The notes beneath the pieces are model-generated. The model was not told the origin of the DNA, did no database searches, and was given only the letters and a program-made list of their open reading frames with translations. DNA of 50,316 bases from Kluyvera intermedia (GTDB taxonomy: Bacteria; Pseudomonadota; Gammaproteobacteria; Enterobacterales; Enterobacteriaceae): the NCBI RefSeq assembly GCF_021440345.1, contig NZ_JAKCNS010000043.1, forward strand, positions 1-50,316, given 5' to 3'. The position numbers and the translations under genes were made by a program. The stretch's first letter is position 1, and every line of letters begins with the position of its first letter. Below, piece by piece: positions 35,321 to 45,694 of this stretch.

Positions 35321-37255
35321 ATGCTTCAGGATAACCCGCTGCTAGCGCAGCTAAAACAGCAACTTCATTCCCAGACGCCACGTGCAGAAGGGGTCGTTAA
35401 AGCCACGGAAAAAGGTTTCGGTTTCCTCGAGGTAGACGCGCAAAAAAGCTACTTTATTTCGCCGCCGCAGATGAAAAAAGTGATGCACGGCGACCGCATT
35501 ATTGCTGTGATCCACGCCGATAAAGGTAAAGAGAGTGCCGAGCCGGAAGAACTGGTTGAGCCGTTCCTGACTCGCTTTGTGGGTAAAGTTCACCGTAAAG
35601 ACGATCGTCTGTCTATCGTGCCTGACCACCCGCTGCTGAAAGATGCGATTCCTTGCCGCGCTGAGCGCAATGTAACCCACGATTTCAAAGAGGGTGACTG
35701 GGCCGTTGCTGAAATGCGCCGTCATCCGCTGAAAGGCGACCGTACCTTCTACGCCGAATTGACCAAATTTATCACCTATGGCGATGACCACTTTGTGCCA
35801 TGGTGGGTCACTCTCGCTCGTCATAATCTGGAAAAAGAAGCCCCTGACGGTGTTGCTACCGAGATGCAGGACGAAGGTCTGGAACGCCGCGATCTGACGG
35901 CCCTGGATTTCGTCACCATCGATAGCGCCAGCACCGAAGATATGGACGATGCGCTGTACGTTGAAGAAGCCTCTGATGGCAAGCTGCTGCTGACCGTTGC
36001 CATTGCCGATCCAACCGCATGGATCGTGGAAGGCAGCAAGCTGGATGACGCGGCGAAAATTCGTGCGTTCACCAACTACCTGCCGGGCTTCAATATCCCG
36101 ATGCTGCCACGCGAATTGTCTGACGATCTGTGCTCCCTGCGCGCCAACGTGGTGCGTCCGGTTCTGGCTTGCCGCATGACGCTGTCCGCTGACGGGGCCA
36201 TCGAAGACAATATCGAATTCTTTGCCGCCAATATCGAGTCCAAAGCGAAACTGGCCTACGACGATATTTCCGGCTGGCTGGAAAACAGCGGAAGCTGGCA
36301 GCCGCCGAGCGAGGCCATTGCCCGCCAGATTACGCTGCTCTCCCGCGTTTGCCAGGCCCGTAGCGAATGGCGTAAGACCCACGCGCTGGTGTTTAAAGAT
36401 CGTCCTGACTACCGCTTCGTGCTGGGCGAGAAAGGTGAAGTGCTGGATATCGTGGCCGAACCGCGCCGCATTGCCAACCGCATTGTCGAAGAATCGATGA
36501 TTGCCGCCAACATTTGCGCGGCTCGCGTACTGCGCGACAAACTCGGCTTTGGTATTTATAACGTGCACACCGGTTTTGCCCCTGACAATACCGAAGCGCT
36601 GGCTGCCCTGCTGAAAACCCACGACGTACACGTCGATCCGGTTGAAGTACTGACACTGGACGGCTTCTGCAAACTGCGCCGCGAGCTGGATGCCCAACCG
36701 ACTGGCTTCCTCGATAGCCGCATCCGTCGCTTCCAGTCGTTTGCTGAAATCAGCATCGAACCGGGCCCGCACTTTGGTTTGGGTCTCGAAGCGTACGCCA
36801 CCTGGACTTCACCAATCCGTAAATATGGCGACATGGTTAACCATCGTCTGCTGAAAGCGATTATCAAAGGTGAAACCGCCGCGCGTCCGCAGGATGAGAT
36901 TACCGTACAGATGGCCGAACGCCGTCGTCTGAACCGCATGGCGGAACGTGATGTGGCCGACTGGCTATACGCCCGCTATCTCAATCCGCAGGCCGGGACC
37001 GAGACGCGCTTTGCCGCTGAGATTATCGACGTCAGCCGTGGCGGTATGCGCGTGCGTCTGGTTGATAACGGCGCGGTCGCCTTCATTCCGGCACCGTTCC
37101 TGCACGCCGTGCGTGACGAAATGGTCTGCAGCCAGGAAAATGGCACCGTGCAGATCAAAGGCGAAGTGGCGTATAAAGTCACCGATGTTATTGATGTCAC
37201 CATCGCGGAAGTCCGCATGGAAACCCGCAGCGTTATCGCCCGTCCGGTCGCATAA
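35321..37255 (+). CDS. rnb: Exoribonuclease II
   Basis: A 644-aa RNase II, the same length as in E. coli. It degrades single-stranded RNA processively from the 3' end. Two N-terminal cold-shock domains (about 1-170) are followed by the RNB catalytic domain, with metal-binding Asp201, Asp207, Asp209 and Asp210 in [13 protein letters not shown], and a C-terminal S1 domain (about 560-644). A strong terminator follows, and pdeR comes next, as in E. coli. Confidence 0.97.
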   Translation: MLQDNPLLAQLKQQLHSQTPRAEGVVKATEKGFGFLEVDAQKSYFISPPQMKKVMHGDRIIAVIHADKGKESAEPEELVEPFLTRFVGKVHRKDDRLSIVPDHPLLKDAIPCRAERNVTHDFKEGDWAVAEMRRHPLKGDRTFYAELTKFITYGDDHFVPWWVTLARHNLEKEAPDGVATEMQDEGLERRDLTALDFVTIDSASTEDMDDALYVEEASDGKLLLTVAIADPTAWIVEGSKLDDAAKIRAFTNYLPGFNIPMLPRELSDDLCSLRANVVRPVLACRMTLSADGAIEDNIEFFAANIESKAKLAYDDISGWLENSGSWQPPSEAIARQITLLSRVCQARSEWRKTHALVFKDRPDYRFVLGEKGEVLDIVAEPRRIANRIVEESMIAANICAARVLRDKLGFGIYNVHTGFAPDNTEALAALLKTHDVHVDPVEVLTLDGFCKLRRELDAQPTGFLDSRIRRFQSFAEISIEPGPHFGLGLEAYATWTSPIRKYGDMVNHRLLKAIIKGETAARPQDEITVQMAERRRLNRMAERDVADWLYARYLNPQAGTETRFAAEIIDVSRGGMRVRLVDNGAVAFIPAPFLHAVRDEMVCSQENGTVQIKGEVAYKVTDVIDVTIAEVRMETRSVIARPVA

Positions 37256-37260
37256 CCTGC

Positions 37261-37290
37261 ATAAAACGGCCCCCTCGGGGCCGTTTTTTT
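37261..37290 (+). terminator. rnb rho-independent terminator
   Basis: AACGGCCCC and GGGGCCGTT form a 9-bp stem with a short CTC loop, followed by a T run, starting 9 bases after the rnb stop. Confidence 0.92.
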
Positions 37291-37405
37291 ATCTCCCGCA
37301 CATCTACCCTCTTTTTTCCCAGCGAAATCCCGAAAACCGTTCACACTAAATACCATGGTATGGGTTTCCGGGCGTACCTGAACGTAGGTGTACATGGGAG
37401 AAAAA

Positions 37406-39391
37406 ATGACTAAGTCTTTAGCACAAAATCTTCTCGACCCTAATTCCGGCGAAACCAGCCTTTATTGGCGTTTATCACGCGATAATCCTACTTTACACCT
37501 CAGCATCGACCCGGACTCCAGTGCCGAGTTAACCGTTACGTTGAGCGAAGATAGCACCCGCCGTATTCAAGCGATGACCGTCACCACCTCCAGCGTCGCA
37601 GTCAATATTCAACTTAACGGCTACGACGTTCCTGTGCATCTGATTGGCCGTAAGGTGAGCTGCACCGAGTGGGCAGGCACCGCCTCCTCATGGTTTGATA
37701 CCTCCTCCGTCGCCCGAGACCTGCTGCAGGGATTATTATTCGCCGAACAGGTGGTGTCAGAGGCCAACGCGGTGATTGTTATCCTCGACCGCGACGGCAA
37801 GATCCAACGTTTCAACCGGTTATGCGAAGAGTATTCCGGGCTTAAAGAGCAGGACGTGATTGGCAAAACGGCATTCGAGCTGTTTATGACCACCAGCGAG
37901 GCTGCCGCGGCGAGGCATAACGTGAGCCAGTTTTTTACCAACGGCGGCCCCTATGAAGTTGAGCGCTGGATAAAAACGCGCAAGGGGCCGCGTCTGTTCT
38001 TGTTTCGTAATCGCTTTGTGCACAGCGGCAGCGGTAAAAATGAAATCTACCTCATCTGCTCTGGAATCGATATTACCGAAGAACGCCGCGCTCAGGAGCG
38101 CCTGCGCGTACTGGCGAATACCGACACCATTACCGGGTTGCCTAACCGCCACGCGATAAACGAACTTATCGGCGAGGCTCTCGATAAATGCGGCCCCGAT
38201 GAGCAAATTGGCCTGGTTTACTTCGATCTCGATAACTTCAAGAAGGTCAACGACGCTTACGGCCATGTTTTCGGCGATCAGCTGCTGCAATCCGTGGCGC
38301 TGTCGATTTTAAGCTGCCTTGAGGAGGGACAGACGCTCGCCAGGCTCGGCGGCGATGAGTTTATCGTCCTCGCCACCGAAACCTCACAGAGTGCGTTGGA
38401 GGCGATGGCGTCACGCGTGCTGACCCGTCTGCGCGACCCTTTCCGTATAGGGCTCATTGAAGTCTACAGCGGCTGTTCGCTGGGCATTTCCATTGCACCA
38501 CAGCACGGCCAGGACCGGGAAAGTCTGATTCGCAACGCCGATACCGCGATGTATACCGCCAAGGAGAATGGCCGCGGGCGCTTTAGCGTTTTCTCCCCGG
38601 AGATGAATCAACGGGTTTTCGAATATCTGTGGCTGGATACCAATCTGCGCAAGGCGCTACAAAGCGATCAACTGGTAATTCATTATCAGCCGAAGGTGGC
38701 GCTGGATGGCAACGTCTACAGTCTGGAAGCGCTGGTACGCTGGAACTCACCGGAGCGTGGGCTGATCCCGCCGATGGATTTTATCGCCTATGCTGAAGAG
38801 TCGGGCTTAATTGTGCCGCTAGGACGTTGGGTTATGCTGGATGCCATCCGCCAGGTGGCGCAGTGGCGTGATAAAGGGATCAATCTGCGCGTGGCGGTTA
38901 ATGTCTCGGCGCGACAGCTGGTCGATCAATCGATTTTCAACGAACTCAGACAGGCGCTCAAAGCGCAAAACTTCGACCAGTGCCCGATAGATATCGAGCT
39001 TACGGAAAGCTGTCTTATCGACAACGCCGATCAGGCGCTGGAGGTCATCCAGCAGTTCCGCTCGCTGGGGGCGCAAATTCATCTTGATGACTTCGGCACC
39101 GGTTACTCTTCGTTGTCCCAGTTGGCCCGTTTTCCTATCGACACCCTCAAGCTTGACCATGTTTTTGTCCAGCGTGTACACGACCAATCGGTCTCACAGT
39201 CGCTGGTGCTGGCGATCATTGCCGTTGCCAAAGCGTTGAATTTACGCATTATTGCCGAAGGAGTTGAGGATGCGGACGATGATGTTTTTTTGACTCAGAA
39301 CGGCGTCGACGAACGCCAGGGCTATCTTTTTGCTCGCCCGATGCCGGCCGCCGAACTTGAACACTGGCTTAAGGCGCATTCGGGGTTATAA
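37406..39391 (+). CDS. pdeR: Cyclic-di-GMP phosphodiesterase PdeR (Gmr)
   Basis: A 661-aa PAS-GGDEF-EAL protein, the E. coli length. PAS domain about 112-225, GGDEF motif at 315-319 and EAL motif at 441-443, with DDFGTGYSS at 561-569 (loop 6) marking a competent phosphodiesterase. In E. coli PdeR (YciR, Gmr) is a trigger enzyme that holds down DgcM and MlrA and so controls csgD and curli. Gmr was also reported to modulate RNase II stability, matching its place next to rnb. The ATG at 37406 has GGAG six bases upstream; in-frame starts at 37388 and 37394 are less suited. A palindrome ATACCATGGTAT lies at 37350-37361. Confidence 0.95.
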   Translation: MTKSLAQNLLDPNSGETSLYWRLSRDNPTLHLSIDPDSSAELTVTLSEDSTRRIQAMTVTTSSVAVNIQLNGYDVPVHLIGRKVSCTEWAGTASSWFDTSSVARDLLQGLLFAEQVVSEANAVIVILDRDGKIQRFNRLCEEYSGLKEQDVIGKTAFELFMTTSEAAAARHNVSQFFTNGGPYEVERWIKTRKGPRLFLFRNRFVHSGSGKNEIYLICSGIDITEERRAQERLRVLANTDTITGLPNRHAINELIGEALDKCGPDEQIGLVYFDLDNFKKVNDAYGHVFGDQLLQSVALSILSCLEEGQTLARLGGDEFIVLATETSQSALEAMASRVLTRLRDPFRIGLIEVYSGCSLGISIAPQHGQDRESLIRNADTAMYTAKENGRGRFSVFSPEMNQRVFEYLWLDTNLRKALQSDQLVIHYQPKVALDGNVYSLEALVRWNSPERGLIPPMDFIAYAEESGLIVPLGRWVMLDAIRQVAQWRDKGINLRVAVNVSARQLVDQSIFNELRQALKAQNFDQCPIDIELTESCLIDNADQALEVIQQFRSLGAQIHLDDFGTGYSSLSQLARFPIDTLKLDHVFVQRVHDQSVSQSLVLAIIAVAKALNLRIIAEGVEDADDDVFLTQNGVDERQGYLFARPMPAAELEHWLKAHSGL

Positions 39392-39473
39392 GGTAAGCCA
39401 TTTTTTTCACTTCTCTTTTGGCAGTAAATTTTGCATCATTGATTTCAATCGAATTTATCAACAGGATCCCACT

Positions 39474-39656
39474 ATGTCCGAGCTCGATGCGCGCCAGTTA
39501 GCCCAACGTATTGATACCGTCCTCGATATTCTGGTCGGCGGTGACACCCATTCCGCAATCAACAACCTGGAAATATTAAAAGCGGAATTATTGGCGCACG
39601 CCGCAGACGAACGCGACAACCGCTCAGGTCAGCCAAAATCCCCGTGGGAAATCTGA
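39474..39656 (+). CDS. yciZ: YciZ small protein
   Basis: A 60-aa protein orthologous to E. coli YciZ (57 aa), sharing the pattern [22 protein letters not shown] and the C-terminus PWEI. It is helical, acidic and of unknown function. The ATG at 39474 has AGGAT about 10 bases upstream; the frame is open from 39330 within pdeR but only this start matches the family. It lies between pdeR and yciT. Confidence 0.88.
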   Translation: MSELDARQLAQRIDTVLDILVGGDTHSAINNLEILKAELLAHAADERDNRSGQPKSPWEI

Positions 39657-39730
39657 CACCATTCGCCCTGCGATAAGCGGCGCTGCGTATAAAACCCCCG
39701 TTTTCGCACAGAGAAATTGATGCATTGATT

Positions 39731-40480
39731 ATGAATTCCCGACAGCAAACCATCTTACAACTGGTCATTGATAAAGGCCGGATGAGCGTCTCCGAACTGG
39801 CGAAAATGACCGGTGTTTCGGAAGTGACTATTCGTCAGGATTTGAACCTGCTGGAAAAGCAGAGCTATCTGCGACGAACCCACGGCTTCGCCGTGCCGCT
39901 GGATAGTGAAGACGTTGAAACCCGCATGATGAATAATTTTGCGCTCAAACGTGAACTCGCCGATTTTGCCGCTTCGCTGGTGCGCCCGGGTGAAACGGTC
40001 TTTATCGAAAACGGCAGCAGTAATGCCCTGCTGGCCCGCGCGCTGGCCACCCAGCCGGATATCACGATTATCACCGTGAGCAGCTATATCGCCCACCTGC
40101 TGAAAGAGACGCCGGGGGAAGTGATTCTGCTGGGCGGTATTTATCAGAAAAAAAGCGAAAGCATGGTGGGACCACTCACCCGCCAGTACATTCAGCAGGT
40201 ACATTTTAGCAAAGCGTTTATTGGCATCGACGGCTGGCAGCCTGAAACCGGCTTTACCGGCCGCGATATGATGCGCGCCGATATCGTCAATGCGGTGCTG
40301 GAAAAAGGCAGTGAGGCGATTGTTCTGACCGACAGTTCGAAATTTGGCGCCATTCATCCGTATCCGTTGGGGCCGATGAACCAGTTCAATCGGGTGATTA
40401 CCGATGACAACCTGTCCACCGAAAAACAGCTGCAACTTGAGCAATCTGGCCTGACGGTGAATATCGTCAAACGCCCGTAA
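39731..40480 (+). CDS. yciT: DeoR-family transcriptional regulator YciT
   Basis: A 249-aa regulator, the E. coli length. The N-terminal DeoR winged helix-turn-helix is [21 protein letters not shown]. The C-terminal sugar-phosphate-sensing domain contains [24 protein letters not shown] and FIGIDGW. The effector is not known; in E. coli the gene has been linked to osmotic response. The ATG at 39731 is used; a TTG two codons upstream is in frame. A strong terminator follows. Confidence 0.93.
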   Translation: MNSRQQTILQLVIDKGRMSVSELAKMTGVSEVTIRQDLNLLEKQSYLRRTHGFAVPLDSEDVETRMMNNFALKRELADFAASLVRPGETVFIENGSSNALLARALATQPDITIITVSSYIAHLLKETPGEVILLGGIYQKKSESMVGPLTRQYIQQVHFSKAFIGIDGWQPETGFTGRDMMRADIVNAVLEKGSEAIVLTDSSKFGAIHPYPLGPMNQFNRVITDDNLSTEKQLQLEQSGLTVNIVKRP

Positions 40481-40487
40481 GCTTAAC

Positions 40488-40513
40488 ACCCGATGCGCCC
40501 CGCATCGGGTTTT
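40488..40513 (+). terminator. yciT rho-independent terminator
   Basis: ACCCGATGCG (40488-40497) and CGCATCGGGT (40501-40510) form a perfect 10-bp stem with a 3-base loop and a following T tract, 8 bases after the yciT stop. Confidence 0.9.
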
Positions 40514-40723
40514 CCGCCCCTCACCGCTGAAAATACCCCGCCTCGCTATGAGAGTTTTCCGACCCCGCAATTAAGATTTTTTACCTGTCGGCAACATCAC
40601 AAATTCGTAAAATTAATGTTAGCGATATAACAGGAAGTAACTATCACTTGCGTAATTTTTAGCAATCAATTTACAACCTGCGCAACAAGCTTCACGGACA
40701 ATGCTCTGAGTACTTCTGGCAAC

Positions 40724-40732
40724 TGCTATAAT
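40724..40732 (+). promoter_or_regulatory. Extended -10 promoter of osmB
   Basis: TGCTATAAT lies 43 bases before the osmB start with no recognisable -35 hexamer at 17 bases. The C just upstream of TATAAT is favoured by RpoS, in keeping with the RpoS-dependent osmB promoter of E. coli. The rest of 40514-40723 shows no gene. Confidence 0.55.
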
Positions 40733-40774
40733 AAAAGCGCTTTTTCCGTGAATAGAATATTCAGGAGAAATACA

Positions 40775-40990
40775 ATGAATTCAATGAACAAGAAAATGAC
40801 TGCTGCCGTTTTAGCCGTAACGCTGGTCATGTCGCTGAGCGCATGTTCTAACTGGTCCAAACGTGACCGTAACACCGCGCTGGGTGCTGGTGCCGGTGCC
40901 ATCGGTGGTGCCGTATTAACCGGTAGTACTCTGGGTACGCTGGGCGGCGCTGCGGTAGGTGGGATTATTGGCCATCAGGTTGGCAAATAA
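40775..40990 (+). CDS. osmB: Osmotically inducible lipoprotein OsmB
   Basis: A 71-aa lipoprotein (E. coli 72). The lipobox LSAC has its lipid-modified Cys at residue 24, and the mature part is a glycine-zipper domain (GAGAGAIGGAVL, GTLGGAAVGGIIG). The residue after Cys is Ser, so the protein should go to the outer membrane. It is induced by high osmolarity and stationary phase in E. coli. AGGAG lies 7 bases before the ATG at 40775; the frame is open from 40748. A terminator follows. Confidence 0.95.
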   Translation: MNSMNKKMTAAVLAVTLVMSLSACSNWSKRDRNTALGAGAGAIGGAVLTGSTLGTLGGAAVGGIIGHQVGK

Positions 40991-41025
40991 TTAGCGATAG
41001 CGTCGTTGATTTGACTCGAATATCA

Positions 41026-41053
41026 GGGCTCCGCGAACAATCGGAGCCCTTTT
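41026..41053 (+). terminator. osmB terminator
   Basis: GGGCTCCG (41026-41033) and CGGAGCCC (41042-41049) with an 8-base loop, followed by TTTTC. It lies 35 bases after the osmB stop and faces the convergent yciH. Confidence 0.88.
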
Positions 41054-41076
41054 CATTGGTGGGATGAACCGGCGAC

Positions 41077-41403
41077 TCAACCGCCAGCCAGCTTCACCTT
41101 CATGCCTTTTGCTTCCAGCAGCGTTTTTAACAGGTCGCGCTTGTCGCCCTGAATCTCAATCACGCCATCTTTGAACGAGCCGCCGCAGCCGCATTTCTTC
41201 TTCAACTCAGCGGCCAGCTTCGCCAGCGCGTCATCGTCGAGATCGATACCGGTAATCAAACACACGCCCTTGCCTTTGCGACCGCTGGTCTGACGCTGGA
41301 TACGTACCACACCGTCGCCTTTCGGGCGTTCCACTGCGACTTTCGGTTCATCAATACGACCGCTGTCGGTCGAATAGACCAGGCGACTGTTGCTGTCGTT
41401 CAT
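41077..41403 (-). CDS. yciH: SUI1/eIF1-family protein YciH
   Basis: A 108-aa protein with the SUI1 domain in its C-terminal two thirds (GKGVCLITGIDLDDDALAKLAAELKKKCGCGGS). It is a bacterial relative of eukaryotic initiation factor 1, and E. coli YciH is reported to affect initiation fidelity in vitro. Its ATG overlaps the last base-pairs of the pyrF stop (TAATG), so it is coupled to pyrF, as in E. coli. Confidence 0.94.
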   Translation of the reverse strand: MNDSNSRLVYSTDSGRIDEPKVAVERPKGDGVVRIQRQTSGRKGKGVCLITGIDLDDDALAKLAAELKKKCGCGGSFKDGVIEIQGDKRDLLKTLLEAKGMKVKLAGG

Positions 41404-42137
41404 TACGCCCCCAAATTCAACGATGCATTAATGCTGCGCAAGGTCTGCGCCGGGTCGGCAGACTGCGTCACTGGACGACCGATAACCATATAGTCAACGC
41501 CCGCCGTCTGCGCCTGCTCTGGGGTCATAATACGGCGCTGATCGCCCGCATCGCTACCCGCAGGGCGAATGCCCGGCGTAATCAGTTTAAACGCCTGGCC
41601 GAGTTCCTGCTTGAAGCGCACCGCTTCCTGCGCTGAACACACGACGCCGTCGAGGCCACAATTTTTGGTCAACTGCGCTAGTTTCGCTGCATAATCGGCC
41701 GGTGATAGCGTGATGCCCAGGTCCAGCAGATCGCTTGATTCCATGCTGGTCAGCACGGTCACCGCAATCAGCAGCGGCGCGTCTTTACCAAACGCGGTCA
41801 GCGCTTCGCGCGCGGCCGTCATCATTCGTGCGCCGCCTGACGCGTGTACGTTCACCATCCAGACGCCGAGATCCGCCGCCGCCGCTACCGCGTGCGCCGT
41901 CGTGTTTGGAATATCATGGAATTTCAGGTCCAGGAAGATATCAAAGCCGCGCTGCTGCAGGTCGCGCACCAGCTGTGGCCCAAACAGAGTAAACATCTCT
42001 TTGCCGACTTTCAGGCGACAGTCGCGCGGATCGATGCGGTCTACGAAGGCCAGCGCCTTGTCGCGATTATCATAGTCGAGGGCGACAACAACAGGAGAGG
42101 ATGTAACGACACGGGAAGAAGATGAAGCAACGGACAT
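41403..42137 (-). CDS. pyrF: Orotidine 5'-phosphate decarboxylase
   Basis: A 244-aa enzyme (E. coli 245) that converts OMP to UMP, the last step of de novo pyrimidine synthesis. The catalytic charge network [10 protein letters not shown] is at residues 70-79, with Asp70, Lys72 and Asp75. The phosphate-binding segment TPGIRP and [10 protein letters not shown] are near the C-terminus. AAGGTC precedes the start. It lies 151 bases after the lapB stop on the same strand. Confidence 0.97.
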   Translation of the reverse strand: MSVASSSSRVVTSSPVVVALDYDNRDKALAFVDRIDPRDCRLKVGKEMFTLFGPQLVRDLQQRGFDIFLDLKFHDIPNTTAHAVAAAADLGVWMVNVHASGGARMMTAAREALTAFGKDAPLLIAVTVLTSMESSDLLDLGITLSPADYAAKLAQLTKNCGLDGVVCSAQEAVRFKQELGQAFKLITPGIRPAGSDAGDQRRIMTPEQAQTAGVDYMVIGRPVTQSADPAQTLRSINASLNLGA

Positions 42138-42288
42138 GACTGGACCTTCTTATTGATGGGCACGCGGGGGTGCGGAAAAGGTAAACGGGCAGCATTCTAC
42201 CTGCACGACCCAGCCCGCACAATGCCGGATGCCTGCGTAGGGGGAAATTAGAGTATGTTGTAACTAAGCGAGTTGTTTTTTTGAAAAC

Positions 42289-43458
42289 TTACTGCCCGTC
42301 GAGCCCACGAATTGGTTTAATCGTCGACCACGCCCGGCAGGATGGGCAATGCCAATAGAGCGTATAGGCGGTAAAACCGCACTTCTGGCAGCGGTAGCGC
42401 GGCTTACTGCGCACCTGTTCGCCAACCATGTCACGCAGCACCATCAGGCTCTCTTTCGCGCGCCCTTCTTCCGCCTCATTGAGGTGGTAATCCATCAGCT
42501 TATGGAACACGCGCATTGTTGGATGTCGTTGCAGCTGGCGCGTCACGTAGGTCTGCGCCACTTCGCTGCCTCTACCCTGCTCCATTACCTGAGCCAGCAT
42601 CAGTTCAGCCGTGGCACCGGTATTCTCTTCAACGCAGCGCTGTAAGAAATGTTCCCACTCGCTGTTTTTCCCCAGTTGGTGATAGCAGGTTTGCAGCATT
42701 TCCAGCGTTTCACTGACCAGTTCTTTGTCCTGGTCGATAACACGCAGCAGGCTGTCCATGGCTTTGGCATAGTCGCCCTTCGCCATCCAGGCGCGTCCCA
42801 TCATGATTGAAACACGTGCGCTGGACGGGTCGGCCGCTGCGCCGCGTTTAAGCAGCGACATGGCTTTATCCAGATCGTCATTCCCCATCTGCTGCAACGC
42901 CAGTTCGCACCAGAAATGGGCAATCTCGCCACGATGTTTGTCTTTTCCCAGCTTAACCAGGCGCTCGGCGGTGTCGATGGCTTTTTGCCAGTCGCTGGTC
43001 GCCTGATAAATCTGCAGTAGTTGCTGGAGTGCGCTAATGCGGAAATCAGTTTCATCCACCAGCTGGTTGAACATATCTTCGGCGCGGTCATACATCCCTG
43101 CCGCCATGTAATCGCGGCCGAGCTGTTGTACCGCCAGCAGACGCTGGTCATAGGTCAGCGAGGCGCTTTCCATCAGGGTTTGGTGGATGCGGATAGCACG
43201 GTCAACTTCACCGCGTGAGCGGAACAGGTTGCCGAGCGTCAGGTGGGCTTCTACGGTGCCGGTGTCCTCTTTGAGCATATCGAGGAACAGGTCAACCGCT
43301 TTATCCTGCTGGTTACTTAATAGAAAGTTCACCCCTGCCACGTAGTCACGCGACAAGCGGTTCGCTTCGTCCTGTTTGGACTGTTGTGCACTTCTGCGCC
43401 CCATATACCAGCCATAGGCGGCGGCGACGGGTAAAAGCAGAAACAACAACTCCAGCAT
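42289..43458 (-). CDS. lapB: Lipopolysaccharide assembly protein B
   Basis: A 389-aa protein (E. coli LapB/YciM 389). An N-terminal membrane anchor (about 1-18) leads to a cytoplasmic array of tetratricopeptide repeats (about 35-330) and a C-terminal rubredoxin-type metal site with Cys357, Cys360, Cys371 and Cys374. LapB directs FtsH to degrade LpxC and so limits lipopolysaccharide synthesis. It starts 6 bases after the lapA stop. Confidence 0.97.
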   Translation of the reverse strand: MLELLFLLLPVAAAYGWYMGRRSAQQSKQDEANRLSRDYVAGVNFLLSNQQDKAVDLFLDMLKEDTGTVEAHLTLGNLFRSRGEVDRAIRIHQTLMESASLTYDQRLLAVQQLGRDYMAAGMYDRAEDMFNQLVDETDFRISALQQLLQIYQATSDWQKAIDTAERLVKLGKDKHRGEIAHFWCELALQQMGNDDLDKAMSLLKRGAAADPSSARVSIMMGRAWMAKGDYAKAMDSLLRVIDQDKELVSETLEMLQTCYHQLGKNSEWEHFLQRCVEENTGATAELMLAQVMEQGRGSEVAQTYVTRQLQRHPTMRVFHKLMDYHLNEAEEGRAKESLMVLRDMVGEQVRSKPRYRCQKCGFTAYTLYWHCPSCRAWSTIKPIRGLDGQ

Positions 43459-43464
43459 AGCTAA

Positions 43465-43773
43465 TTATTCCTTCGCCATCGGGGCCGCCGGAGTTTCCGG
43501 AGTGACCGAATCTGGCGCAATCTGATGCTCCAGTCTTTTGATCTTACGTTCTGCGCGCAGCAGCGATACACGAACGCGTAACCAGAACAAGCCACAGACC
43601 AGCCAGCCAATAGCGAAACCAACGGCAAACAGCACCGCCAGTAGCGTCGAAATTCGGAACTCACCCTGCGCCAGTAAATAGTTGAAGGTCACAAGCTGAT
43701 CGTTTTGCGCACCCAGCGTCACTGAGATGACGAAAATCGCTAACACCAATAAAAATATAAGTAGGTATTTCAC
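43465..43773 (-). CDS. lapA: Lipopolysaccharide assembly protein A
   Basis: A 102-aa inner-membrane protein (E. coli LapA/YciS 102 aa) with two membrane segments (about 2-20 and 42-65) and a basic coiled-coil tail (RVRVSLLRAERKIKRLEHQ). It works with LapB in lipopolysaccharide assembly. The start is a GTG at 43773, preceded by GGGAAG; the frame continues upstream but without family similarity. In E. coli lapAB is part of the heat-shock regulon; I could not assign the promoter here. Confidence 0.95.
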   Translation of the reverse strand: MKYLLIFLLVLAIFVISVTLGAQNDQLVTFNYLLAQGEFRISTLLAVLFAVGFAIGWLVCGLFWLRVRVSLLRAERKIKRLEHQIAPDSVTPETPAAPMAKE

Positions 43774-43957
43774 ATTACTTCCCGTTATGCGGCTTCTGCA
43801 GTGTAAACACCGCACCCAGCCTTATAAAATAACATCTTCACCGCGACGACGAAATGGAAAAGCGTGCCATAAGACAACGATCTGAGGGTAACTACGATGA
43901 AAATCAACCCTTTTCCTTTTTTTCCAGCGTCACGCCCCTGTTTTATGTCTCTTTTTC

Positions 43958-44668
43958 CTACAATCTACATAGCCGTTGGGCCAACCCGCAGGCCAGGGTC
44001 GCCAAAAGCCAGGACATCACCGTTGCCACCATCAAATCCAGCGGCCAATGCATGCCCAGCAGCAGACGACTTCCCATCACGCTAATGGCCCATGCCACGG
44101 CTAGCGCCAGCCCCAGCGCATTGCGACGCGACCACAGCAGCCCCACCAGAAGTAAAGCCCAGGTCGCCGCAAACATGGTGTGGCCGGATGGGAAGGCAAA
44201 GCCGGTTTCTTTTTGCCAATGATGGCGTAAAAAACCCGGGATATCATTTTGATGCGCCAACTGTTCTTTCACCAGCGCGCTTCGTTCGCTGCGCTTTAAA
44301 GTGTAGAACTGCTCGACAGGGATCTGCTGTGTTTTTTCAAGCCACAGAACAAACGGCCTGGGTTCCTGCACCTGCGCTTTAATCAGCGATTTCGCCCCCT
44401 GACCCGCAAGGACCGCCGCGCTCAGAATGACGACCAGAATGACGCATGTGCGAAAATCAGGCCTCAGTCGCCATAAAACCACGGCACAGAGCAGCAGATG
44501 CGTGATTATCCCCCACGGCTGAGTCACCGTTTCGGTGATAGCGTACAGCACGTGCAGCCCCCAACCACTCGGTCCAGGCAACCACTGCCAGCCCGTCAAC
44601 CAGACGGTAATCGGCATCAGTAATAATATGGCGGCGGCAAGTGTCGTTCGTCCGGCAATGGCGCGCAT
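43958..44668 (-). CDS. pgpB: Phosphatidylglycerophosphatase B / undecaprenyl pyrophosphatase
   Basis: A 236-aa membrane phosphatase of the PAP2 family. The three catalytic signatures are KAQVQEPRP (KX6RP), PSGHT and SRLLLGMHWPLD (SRX5HX3D). It dephosphorylates phosphatidylglycerophosphate and undecaprenyl pyrophosphate. Six membrane segments are predicted. The ATG at 44668 has GGAAG 5 bases upstream; 16 further in-frame codons upstream are not in the family. The protein ends soon after the last membrane helix, about 18 residues shorter than E. coli PgpB, lacking its charged tail. Confidence 0.94.
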   Translation of the reverse strand: MRAIAGRTTLAAAILLLMPITVWLTGWQWLPGPSGWGLHVLYAITETVTQPWGIITHLLLCAVVLWRLRPDFRTCVILVVILSAAVLAGQGAKSLIKAQVQEPRPFVLWLEKTQQIPVEQFYTLKRSERSALVKEQLAHQNDIPGFLRHHWQKETGFAFPSGHTMFAATWALLLVGLLWSRRNALGLALAVAWAISVMGSRLLLGMHWPLDLMVATVMSWLLATLACGLAQRLCRL

Positions 44669-44835
44669 TTCTCTTCCTTTTTCTATCAATGTCACTACGT
44701 TAGCGAAAAATATCATGTCAAAATTGTGCGCTTTACGGGCGGTTGCCCGCGCATCATTAGGTGAAGTAAAGCACGTTGTGGCAAAATAAGGAAAACAGAA
44801 AGCGCCGCTGGCGCTGAGATAATCTGGAGAATCAC

Positions 44836-45426
44836 ATGCAGCTTAAACGTGTGGCAGAAGCCAAACTGCCAACCCCCTGGGGCGATTTCCTGATGGTGGG
44901 TTTTGAAGAACTGGCAACCGGTCACGATCATGTGGCGCTGGTTTTTGGTGATATTACCGGGCAAACGCCCGTGCTGTCTCGGGTTCACTCGGAATGTTTG
45001 ACCGGCGATGCGCTCTTTAGCCTGCGCTGTGATTGCGGTTTCCAGCTCGAAGCGGCGCTGTCGCACATTGCCGAAGAAGGTCGTGGTATCCTGCTGTACC
45101 ATCGCCAGGAAGGTCGTAACATCGGCCTGCTGAACAAAATTCGCGCCTACGCGCTGCAGGATCAGGGCTACGACACCGTCGAAGCCAACCACCAGTTGGG
45201 TTTTGCGGCTGATGAGCGTGACTTCACCCTGTGTGCCGATATGTTCAAACTGCTGGGCGTTGATGCGGTTCGCCTGCTGACTAACAACCCGAAAAAGGTT
45301 GAGATTCTGACCGAAGCCGGCATCAATATCGTGGAACGCGTCCCGCTTATCGTCGGGCGCAATCCGAAGAATGCTCACTATCTCGACACGAAAGCGGCGA
45401 AGATGGGGCATCTGCTCAAACAGTAA
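44836..45426 (+). CDS. ribA: GTP cyclohydrolase II
   Basis: A 196-aa enzyme, the E. coli length. It opens GTP to 2,5-diamino-6-ribosylamino-4-pyrimidinone 5'-phosphate, the first step of riboflavin synthesis. Zinc ligands are Cys54, Cys65 and Cys67 in [17 protein letters not shown], and the catalytic region [10 protein letters not shown] follows. CTGGAG lies 8 bases before the ATG. It is divergent from pgpB; in E. coli ribA belongs to the SoxRS response. Confidence 0.97.
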   Translation: MQLKRVAEAKLPTPWGDFLMVGFEELATGHDHVALVFGDITGQTPVLSRVHSECLTGDALFSLRCDCGFQLEAALSHIAEEGRGILLYHRQEGRNIGLLNKIRAYALQDQGYDTVEANHQLGFAADERDFTLCADMFKLLGVDAVRLLTNNPKKVEILTEAGINIVERVPLIVGRNPKNAHYLDTKAAKMGHLLKQ

Positions 45427-45433
45427 TACGATT

Positions 45434-45461
45434 GTCGCCGTTTATGCTCATAAGCGGCGAC
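45434..45461. terminator. ribA hairpin
   Basis: GTCGCCG with TTTATG and its partner CATAAG with CGGCGAC form a stem of about 11 bp directly after the ribA stop. The following ACTTTCTTC is moderately T-rich. Confidence 0.65.
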
Positions 45462-45694
45462 ACTTTCTTCGCGCAGCAACGTCCACTCGCTTTATCTCCC
45501 CTGTTTTTTATCCCTCCGCTTGCTAGCAGCATGCTTATCGCACGGTTTATACATTCCACTGAATAAAACGTTCTACGGTCTTCATCTGAACGTGGCTTTC
45601 CTACAGTGATTTTGCGCCTGGAACGTTAAGCGACTGCTTCAGATAACCGCAGTCGCGCTTAGATGGGATGGGGGCCAACGAGTGCCCCCTTTCG
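45462..45694. other. ribA-acnA convergent spacer
   Basis: There is no gene in this 233-base spacer. GGGGGC (45670-45675) and GCCCCC (45684-45689) form a short GC stem beside the acnA stop and may end the acnA transcript. Confidence 0.5.

Noticed and set aside
35351-36772. Open frame of 473 codons antisense to rnb
   Set aside because: It is a shadow of a highly expressed GC-rich gene; composition rich in His, Arg, Phe and Gln is typical of antisense readings.
44713-45411. Open frame of 232 codons antisense to ribA
   Set aside because: ribA is certain by its zinc and catalytic motifs; the antisense product has no recognisable domain.
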